Made by a program: the position numbers and the translations under genes. Source: Bacillota bacterium (GTDB lineage Bacteria; Bacillota; Clostridia; Lachnospirales; Lachnospiraceae). Taken from it: 18,833 bases of DNA. Each line of letters opens with the position of its first letter. The stretch's first letter is position 1. Under the pieces are notes generated by a model that ran no database searches, was not told where the DNA came from, and was given only the letters and a program-made list of their open reading frames with translations. Shown one piece after another: positions 13,861-18,833 of the stretch. The stretch lies in contig JAFAFU010000054.1 in the NCBI GenBank assembly GCA_023423335.1, positions 1-18,833 of the forward strand, in the 5' to 3' direction.

Positions 13861-15763
13861 GGATGTGATCCTGAAGAACTTCCAGGGCAGTATTAAGAAG
13901 TATCTGGGGTATTTTATGTCCTGCAGCTTTTCCATCATGTTGTTTTTCATGTATTCAACATTGATTTTTAATAAAGAATTAAAAGGCCGGGAGGATGCGG
14001 AGGCTTTATCCTATATATTTCCGATTACCATGGTAGCCATTGCGTTCTTCTCCGTCTTCTTTATCAATTACGCTCATTCTGCCTTTATCAAGGGCAGAAA
14101 TAAAGAATTTGGCGTATACACCAGCTTGGGGGTCAGCCGGGAGGAGCTGCAGAAGCTGATCAATCTGGAGAATATTCTGATCAGCAGCGCAGCCCTGGCA
14201 GCAGGAATTGGTGTGGGAGCGTTGTGCTCCAGATTATTTCAGATGGTAATATTAAGTTTGCTGGAGATTAAGAATATTTATTTCAGCTTGAATTATCAGC
14301 CATTTCTCCTTACCGCCCTGGTGTTTGCAGCCATATTTATTGCGGTGATGGCAGGAACCAGTCTTCGGATGAGAAAAATGGATATATCGGGTTTCTTAAA
14401 GGAGGCAAGAAAGAGCGAGGGGAGGGAATATGGCAGGAAGGATCTTATCCTTGGAAGCCTGGGGCTTCTTTTGATGGCCGCTTCTGTTGTATGTCTTGTG
14501 ATCATTGCCAACGATGAAAGCTTAAACTCGAAGCCGGTGGTGCTGATTGCGTATATGATAATTGCTTTCTTTGGGGTCTATCAGGTACTGTCCCATGGGG
14601 GTAATCTGATCCTTCATCTGGTAAAGAAAAGTAAATATTACTACAGGAATATGTTATCCGTCATGGAGCTGCATCACAGGTTCAGCCAGAATCGCAGGAT
14701 TATCTTTGTATTAAGTGTTTTAAGCACCGTGACAATCTTTCTGGTTGCCTCTCCCTTTTCCTTACTCAGTCTAAGCGCAACCATTGCGGAGATGGATAAG
14801 AATCACCTGGAATATGTGGAAACAGCCGGGGAGAATCACTTGCCCGAGGGCACCTTGGAGGACATATTAAAGGATCAGGAAGTGATCAGGAGTAACAGAT
14901 TAAAGTTTCTATATCTTAATACCGTAGAAGGCTCAGCGCAGCTTAGTGACTGCAAACCGGTGGTCTCGGCAACCGAGTATAATTCCCTTACCGGCAGTGA
15001 TTTATTAATACAGGCCGGTGAAGCAATGAATATCGTCATTAGCTGGAAACCGGGAAATCATGGAATTAACCCGGGCAGCACCTATGAGCTGTATGAAGGG
15101 AATCATTCCTATCGCTTCCGATTTATCGATTCCCGCAGAGGGGAATGGATTGCCGGATCAGCAGCATTTCCGGCAGATGCGGTAGTTGTAATCAGTGACG
15201 GGGATTACAGGATGATTATGTCTTCGGTTACGGAGCAGAATATTGGCTATTACCATATGATTGATTTCCAAAACTGGAAAAACAGCAAGGGAGCTGTGGA
15301 GGCGCTTAAGGAGAAGCTATCCGGGAGCAGGCTTAAGATAATATCAGTCATTGATACTTATGAAAGCTTAAAAAGCGGATATTCGGTATTCTTATTTGTT
15401 TCCACGGTTATGGGAATTCTGTTCTTTGTGGCAGGAGGCAGCGTCCTGTATTTTAAGCAATTCACAGAGCTTGCGGAAACAAAAGCAACTTTTCGAAAGC
15501 TTTACAAAATCGGCATTACGGATATAGAGATGAAGAACACGATAGGAAAGGAATTATCTGTTGTATTTTTCCTGCCCCTGATCTTCGGATCGTTCTTAGG
15601 AGTATCCCTGATCTACTTAATGACCTATATCGTTGGAGGGGATGCAATTATCCGGGAGTTCCTGACGAATGCCTGTGTTGTAGTCGCGGTCTATTTTCTG
15701 TCACAGGGGATCTTCTTTTGGATTACAAGAAGAAAATATGTTATCGAAATCGTGAAGGGATAA
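13850..15763 (+). CDS. bceB: BceB-type FtsX-family permease
   Basis: The ATG at 13850 has GGAGGTG six bases upstream and overlaps bceA by 11 bases; further upstream in-frame methionines lie inside bceA and lack a site. 637 residues, the usual length of BceB. Helices appear at about 20-38, 55-75 and 105-130, with more to ~310 (including LRMRKMDISGFLKEARK, typical of FtsX-like permeases). Then comes an extracellular domain of about 200 residues (~318-515, no cysteine-rich or catalytic motif) and three final helices (~520-545, 565-595, 600-625). This ten-helix layout with one large loop between helices 7 and 8 marks peptide-antibiotic detoxification permeases; the loop is the likely peptide-recognition part. 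Substrate cannot be predicted from the sequence. Confidence 0.92.
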   Translation: MTFKDVILKNFQGSIKKYLGYFMSCSFSIMLFFMYSTLIFNKELKGREDAEALSYIFPITMVAIAFFSVFFINYAHSAFIKGRNKEFGVYTSLGVSREELQKLINLENILISSAALAAGIGVGALCSRLFQMVILSLLEIKNIYFSLNYQPFLLTALVFAAIFIAVMAGTSLRMRKMDISGFLKEARKSEGREYGRKDLILGSLGLLLMAASVVCLVIIANDESLNSKPVVLIAYMIIAFFGVYQVLSHGGNLILHLVKKSKYYYRNMLSVMELHHRFSQNRRIIFVLSVLSTVTIFLVASPFSLLSLSATIAEMDKNHLEYVETAGENHLPEGTLEDILKDQEVIRSNRLKFLYLNTVEGSAQLSDCKPVVSATEYNSLTGSDLLIQAGEAMNIVISWKPGNHGINPGSTYELYEGNHSYRFRFIDSRRGEWIAGSAAFPADAVVVISDGDYRMIMSSVTEQNIGYYHMIDFQNWKNSKGAVEALKEKLSGSRLKIISVIDTYESLKSGYSVFLFVSTVMGILFFVAGGSVLYFKQFTELAETKATFRKLYKIGITDIEMKNTIGKELSVVFFLPLIFGSFLGVSLIYLMTYIVGGDAIIREFLTNACVVVAVYFLSQGIFFWITRRKYVIEIVKG

Positions 15764-15785
15764 GAGAGTTATATAAAACTTTAAT

Positions 15786-15825
15786 GAAACGGATATGGTG
15801 TCATTCTTAATGCCATATCCGTTTC
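15786..15825 (+). terminator. Terminator of the bce operon
   Basis: GAAACGGATATGG (15786-15798) and CCATATCCGTTTC (15813-15825) form a perfect 13-bp stem with a 14-base loop, 22 bases after the bceB stop. The following T-run is short (TTTCTTATG), so efficiency is uncertain, but the stem is strong. Confidence 0.7.
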
Positions 15826-15849
15826 TTATGAATCTCTGATCGGGATCTA

Positions 15850-15878
15850 TTGACAATTCCGGAAATATGTAGTATAAA
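15850..15878 (+). promoter_or_regulatory. Consensus sigma-A promoter of the SPFH/RHH unit
   Basis: TTGACA (15850-15855), exactly 17 bases, then TATAAA (15873-15878). The match is strong enough for high constitutive activity, which suggests that control is by repression through the palindrome directly downstream. Confidence 0.75.
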
Positions 15879-15897
15879 TGATATCATAATGATATCA
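15879..15897. promoter_or_regulatory. Perfect 9-1-9 palindrome overlapping the start of transcription (operator)
   Basis: TGATATCAT (15879-15887), one central A, then ATGATATCA (15889-15897): a perfect inverted repeat beginning at the base after the -10 box and covering +1. Each arm also contains the self-complementary core TGATATCA, so the site is at the same time a tandem repeat with a 10-base period. A degenerate third copy, ATATATCA, lies at 15904-15911. Placement is ideal for a repressor. The ribbon-helix-helix protein encoded as the second gene of the unit is the closest candidate, because such proteins bind short repeated half-sites; this is inference. Confidence 0.6.
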
Positions 15898-15927
15898 AAA
15901 TAATATATCAATCGGAGGATATGGCTT

Positions 15928-16956
15928 ATGAGTAATGAGATTAAGGATATGAAAATCAATTTAATAAATGAAAAAGAGATTAAAACCGTTAACGGCGGAC
16001 TTATGCTTCTGCTGGTATTGGCCGGCTTTGCTGTCTCCGTACTGTCAATTGTTTTTGGCTGTATCAGGCTTGTTGCCGGGGGGCAGCCTGCACTCGGAGG
16101 ACTGCTGCTAACGGTTGGAATTATTTTAATTGTTGTGTTCTGTATTCTGTCCGGCGGCTTCCACATTCTAACCCCGAATGAAGCCCTGGTCATGACCTTG
16201 TTTGGTAAATACTACGGAACCATAAAGAAGGAGGGCTTTTATTTTGTTAATCCCTTTGCCGGTGCAATTAATCCGGCAAAGGGCGGTGGGTTGAACGTAA
16301 CCATCGGAACGGGTACTTCCGGTACCGGTTCGGTTACGAATGCCGGTTCATCCTTTTCCCTCAATAAAAAGATATCGATGAAGACCCTGACCTTGAACAA
16401 TGAGAAACAGAAGGTGAATGATGTATTAGGTAATCCGATTATTATCGGAGCAATTGTCATCTGGAGAGTAGCAGATCCCACCAGAGCGGTATTCAATGTG
16501 GAAAACTATAAAACCTTTTTGTCCATCCAATGTGATTCCACCATCCGCAATATTGCCAGATTATATCCTTATGATACCATGGAGGAGGACGCTGATGAGA
16601 AGACCCTTCGCGGCAGCAGCCAGGAGATCGCGGACAGTATGAGGACGGAGCTGCAGCAGAGAGTCAGTGAAGCCGGATTGGAAATAAAAGAGGTCAGAAT
16701 TACCCATTTGTCCTATGCGGAAGAAATCGCTGCAGCCATGCTGCAGCGACAGCAGGCCGTCGCAATTATTGCAGCCCGCCAGAAGATTGTAGAAGGGGCC
16801 GTCAGCATGGTAAAGATGGCGATTGACCAATTAGGACAGGAGGAGGTTGTTGTACTGGACGAGGAGCGGAAGGCGGCTATGGTAAGCAATCTTCTGGTAG
16901 TCCTCTGCGGGAATAAGGATGCCCAGCCAATCGTAAACAGCGGTACCATCTACTAA
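15928..16956 (+). CDS. SPFH (stomatin/flotillin-type) domain membrane protein
   Basis: Start ATG 15928 with GGAGG nine bases upstream; two other ATGs at 15921 and 15935 are out of frame. 342 residues. Two adjacent N-terminal membrane helices (about 25-49 and 56-76) lead into the SPFH core (GGFHILTPNEALVMTLFGKYYGTIKKEGFYFVNPF, residues 77-110). A Gly/Ser/Thr-rich stretch at ~118-142 interrupts the usual order. The core continues with KISMKTLTLNNEKQKVNDVLGNP, VIWRV and VFNVENYKTFLSIQCDSTIRNI, and ends in a helical region with LRGSSQEIADSMRTELQQRV and AAAMLQRQQAVAIIAARQKIVEGA. The C-terminus AMVSNLLVVLCGNKDAQPIVNSGTIY is strongly family-like. SPFH proteins assemble membrane rings or scaffolds that organise lipid microdomains or control proteases. 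A small coiled-coil/RHH gene follows after 25 bases. Confidence 0.9.
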   Translation: MSNEIKDMKINLINEKEIKTVNGGLMLLLVLAGFAVSVLSIVFGCIRLVAGGQPALGGLLLTVGIILIVVFCILSGGFHILTPNEALVMTLFGKYYGTIKKEGFYFVNPFAGAINPAKGGGLNVTIGTGTSGTGSVTNAGSSFSLNKKISMKTLTLNNEKQKVNDVLGNPIIIGAIVIWRVADPTRAVFNVENYKTFLSIQCDSTIRNIARLYPYDTMEEDADEKTLRGSSQEIADSMRTELQQRVSEAGLEIKEVRITHLSYAEEIAAAMLQRQQAVAIIAARQKIVEGAVSMVKMAIDQLGQEEVVVLDEERKAAMVSNLLVVLCGNKDAQPIVNSGTIY

Positions 16957-16981
16957 TCGCTGATAGCAGAAGGAGCATGGA

Positions 16982-17236
16982 ATGGAAGACAGGATAGAAG
17001 CGAAGGAAGAACAATTGAAAGCCCGGCTTGAGCGCATTCATGCGATGGAACAGGAGATAGCCAGGAAAGAAAAAACCCTTAAGGACCAGGAGAAGACCAA
17101 GAAACAAATTCTTCTCAGGCTTTCACCGAGTCTCTGGAATGAGCTGGCCTCCTGGGCAGAGGATGATTTCCGTTCCATCAACGGACAGATTGAATATCTG
17201 CTGGCAGAGTGTGTAAAGAAACGCAAGGGAACATGA
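16982..17236 (+). CDS. Small coiled-coil protein with Arc-type ribbon-helix-helix domain
   Basis: An 84-residue protein with GGAG a few bases before its ATG, 25 bases after the SPFH gene. Residues ~1-40 are almost only Glu, Lys, Arg, Gln, Ala, Leu, Ile and Met with heptad-like spacing, a probable coiled coil. Residues ~41-80 (KKQILLRLSPSLWNELASW, AEDDFRSINGQIEYLLAEC) fit an Arc/MetJ-type ribbon-helix-helix: beta strand QILLRLS, helix PSLWNELASWAEDDF, turn RSIN, helix GQIEYLLAECVKK. Such domains dimerise and bind DNA through the strand. From memory, SPFH genes of this subfamily are often followed by a similar RHH gene. Autoregulation through the palindrome at 15879-15897 is likely. The long N-terminal coil is more than a bare RHH protein needs and may contact the helical tail of the SPFH protein. 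Confidence 0.75.
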   Translation: MEDRIEAKEEQLKARLERIHAMEQEIARKEKTLKDQEKTKKQILLRLSPSLWNELASWAEDDFRSINGQIEYLLAECVKKRKGT

Positions 17237-17310
17237 TACCGGGGCCTGCGCTGCCATGGGATGGCGGAGGCAAGCTGCGGAACGGACCGATAAGTGACGG
17301 GATATGATTA

Positions 17311-17390
17311 AAAAAACAAGCTCCGATATGAAAGGATAGGCTGCCCTTATACCAAGAGGCAATCTACCAAACATGCCGGAGCTTTATATT
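17311..17390 (+). terminator. Imperfect long stem-loop after the SPFH/RHH genes (probable terminator or structured RNA)
   Basis: AAGCTCCG (17318-17325) pairs with CGGAGCTT (17377-17384), and an inner imperfect stem pairs TAGGCTGCC (17337-17345) with GGCAATCTA (17358-17366). An A-run precedes and TTTATATT follows. It is more elaborate than the other terminators in the window. The rest of the gap 17237-17541 holds a small hairpin near 17253 (GCCAT/ATGGC) and the promoter listed separately; no gene is seen. Confidence 0.4.
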
Positions 17391-17438
17391 ATCCCGGCAG
17401 GCTTGGGACCTGATTTGGATCAGTCTTGTAATAAACGG

Positions 17439-17466
17439 TTGAAATAAGAAGAATATGTAATATAAT
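17439..17466 (+). promoter_or_regulatory. Candidate promoter of the third two-component system
   Basis: TTGAAA (17439-17444), a 16-base spacer and TATAAT (17461-17466), about 75 bases ahead of the response regulator ATG. The -10 is perfect and the -35 has one mismatch; the downstream leader is very AT-rich. Confidence 0.6.
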
Positions 17467-17541
17467 TAAATTAATAATAAATATGGATTATATTTTGGAA
17501 ACAGAATAATTTATGCAAATACTCTTTGGAGGTAAATATAA

Positions 17542-18216
17542 ATGGCGGAATTCGACTGTCTGATCGTGGATGATGAAGAAGCACTCTCTCAAAGCACCTG
17601 TGATTTTTTTAATATGTTTGATGTAAAAACCTATTGGGCGGCGGATGAGAAGGCCTGCTTTGAATTCTTCCGGAAGCACAGCACCAGCCTGATCCTCCTT
17701 GATATCAACCTGGGACACTCTTCCGGGTTTCAGCTCTGCAAGAAGCTGAGGGAATCCTACGATATCCCGATCCTGTTTATATCGGCAAGAACCAGCGATG
17801 ATGATGTGCTGCTGGCCCTTAATATCGGCGGTGATGATTACATACAGAAGCCCTATTCCCTGAATATCCTTATGACCAAGGTGAAGGCGGTGTTAAAGAG
17901 GTACCGGGGGAGCGTGGATCAGGTAATCCGATTCGGAGATTTTACGATAGACCTGGCCCTGGAGAAGCTGATGTCCCCCAGGGGTGAGATCCAGTTAAAG
18001 GCGATGGAATACAAATTATTGGTCTATCTGGCCAGGAATAAAAGCCGCACGGTTTCAAAAGAGGAACTGTTCCAGAAGGTCTGGGGAGATGCCATCACCG
18101 GTGACGGAACCCTGAATGTACATATCCGGAGGCTTCGGGAGAAGATCGAGGATAATCCGAATGAACCGAAACATATTAAGACCGTATGGGGAACGGGCTA
18201 TGTATTTGAAGGTTAG
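17542..18216 (+). CDS. OmpR-family response regulator of a third two-component system
   Basis: A 224-residue regulator with TGGAGG upstream of the ATG. The receiver has acidic Asp10/Asp11, phospho-acceptor Asp54 in LILLDINLG, Ser81 and Lys103 in YIQKPYS. The usual LGLP after the acceptor is changed to INLGHSSG, as in regulators paired with transporter or envelope systems in Lachnospiraceae. The winged helix (~130-223) includes LKAMEYKLLVYLARNKSRTVSKEELFQKVWG, GTLNVHIRRLREKIE and the closing KTVWGTGYVF. A histidine kinase gene begins nine bases later, so they form an operon. Targets are unknown; they may lie beyond the right edge. Confidence 0.88.
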   Translation: MAEFDCLIVDDEEALSQSTCDFFNMFDVKTYWAADEKACFEFFRKHSTSLILLDINLGHSSGFQLCKKLRESYDIPILFISARTSDDDVLLALNIGGDDYIQKPYSLNILMTKVKAVLKRYRGSVDQVIRFGDFTIDLALEKLMSPRGEIQLKAMEYKLLVYLARNKSRTVSKEELFQKVWGDAITGDGTLNVHIRRLREKIEDNPNEPKHIKTVWGTGYVFEG

Positions 18217-18225
18217 GAGAAGACA

Positions 18226-18833
18226 ATGAATATAAAAAAGATAATCCTTCTGATTGTCCTGGTGTTCACCATATGCGGAGGGGCAGCCCTCCTGGTATTC
18301 CGGGGGAAACAGCAGGAGGAGCTGGATGTGGTGGCCGTGAATGATATCGTGCAAACTCTTGCCGGTCAATGGGGGGCGATTGACCATGAGCAGCTGTTCG
18401 GTCTGCCCTATAGGTTGGATTATGTTGTTCTGGACCTGGAAGGCAATGTGGTAGCGGCTACCGGAAGAGATCTGAATGAGGATATCGGCGCGGCGATCAG
18501 GAACAGGGATACAATGGTGGATATTCTTAAGGACGGTCAAATTCTGGGGAAGCTGATCATATACAATAATGCGGATGAGGAGTGGCGGGCATACCGGAAA
18601 AAGCTGATGATTTTTATCTTTGGTATTCTGGCATCTGTCGCGGTCATTTGTACAATATATGTTTTATTTCTCTTTCGAATCATTATCAGGCCCTTCCGTA
18701 AGCTGAAAGACTTTGCCAGGAATGTTGCGGAAGGGAAACTGGATCTGCCGCTGGAGATGGATCGGGGAAATCTGTTCGGTGCCTTTACGGAAAGCTTTGA
18801 TATCATGAGGGAAGAGCTGAATAAGGCAAGGGA
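18226..18833 (+). CDS. Sensor histidine kinase, N-terminal part (runs off the window)
   Basis: The ATG at 18226 follows the regulator stop by nine bases, with AGGAG six to seven bases upstream; the frame is open to the window edge (202 full codons). Visible are: a membrane helix (~5-25, IILLIVLVFTICGGAALLVF); an extracytoplasmic domain of only ~100 residues (~27-125) with a small PAS/Cache-like pattern (RLDYVVLDLEGNVVAATGRDL); a second membrane helix (~128-150); and a HAMP linker starting RIIIRPFRKLKDFARNVAEGKLDLPL. The end of the visible part, FGAFTESFDIMREELNKAR, is the helix leading into the dimerisation domain, so the H-box lies just outside. Ligand unknown. Confidence 0.85.
   Translation, partial: MNIKKIILLIVLVFTICGGAALLVFRGKQQEELDVVAVNDIVQTLAGQWGAIDHEQLFGLPYRLDYVVLDLEGNVVAATGRDLNEDIGAAIRNRDTMVDILKDGQILGKLIIYNNADEEWRAYRKKLMIFIFGILASVAVICTIYVLFLFRIIIRPFRKLKDFARNVAEGKLDLPLEMDRGNLFGAFTESFDIMREELNKAR

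Noticed and set aside
15879..15897. Fur, PerR or Zur box
   Set aside because: The symmetry is 9-1-9 with TGATATCA arms; it lacks the TGATAAT, TTATAAT or TCGTAAT arms of these regulators, so no metal regulator is proposed.
17237..17380. c-di-GMP or other known riboswitch
   Set aside because: The conserved cores I know for common riboswitch classes are not present, and the structure lies behind one operon and well before the next start.
1..18833. CRISPR array, rRNA genes or insertion sequences
   Set aside because: No regularly spaced repeats, no rRNA-like segments and no transposase-like reading frames were seen; the only RNA-gene trace is the tRNA 3' fragment at ~4502-4526.

Overview
The window looks like a chromosomal segment of a low-to-moderate GC Gram-positive anaerobe, most probably a Lachnospiraceae-type Clostridia. 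Supporting signs are strong AGGAGG-type ribosome binding sites, sigma-A promoters of the TTGACA/TATAAT kind, AT-rich spacers, BceRSAB and KdpDE/Ktr modules, and prophage proteins of the style common in that family. The species cannot be named from sequence alone.

Layout. (1) Positions 1-4527 are the right-hand end of a prophage: the C-terminal part of a tape measure protein, a small tail protein, a truncated tail protein, a short in-frame remnant of a lost gene, an M15-type endolysin with a peptidoglycan-binding domain, then an AT-rich reverse-strand gene for an unknown five-TM membrane protein in the usual cargo ('moron') position. The prophage seems to end in the 3' end of a tRNA gene (attR-like, ~4502-4526), followed by what is probably that tRNA's terminator. 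The tail-to-lysis junction at ~2180 looks like a deletion scar, so the phage is probably defective. (2) Positions 4694-6003 hold an AraC/GyrI-like regulator coupled to a small PUA/ASCH-like protein, closed by a 21-bp perfect-stem terminator. (3) Positions 6120-11228 are a potassium module: a small membrane-anchored protein resembling a degenerate RCK domain, a TrkH/KtrB channel, a TrkA/KtrA gating subunit, then a KdpD-like kinase without the usual N-terminal KdpD/USP domains and a KdpE-like regulator. No KdpFABC pump is present. Four TTAA(G/C)A half-sites lie ahead of the operon. (4) Positions 11277-15763 are a BceRS-BceAB-type antimicrobial-peptide sensing and detoxification module. (5) Positions 15850-17236 are a two-gene unit: an SPFH-domain membrane protein and a coiled-coil/ribbon-helix-helix protein, with a consensus promoter overlapped by a perfect 9-1-9 palindrome. 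(6) Positions 17439 to the end hold a third OmpR-type response regulator and the start of its HAMP-containing histidine kinase, which runs off the window.

How the parts fit together: apart from the prophage, the segment is dominated by envelope sensing and homeostasis (K+ uptake, peptide-antibiotic defence, membrane scaffold), with three complete or partial OmpR-family two-component systems within about 10 kb. The parts with the least obvious explanation are the prophage cargo membrane gene, the SPFH/RHH pair with its operator, and the small RCK-like gene heading the potassium operon.
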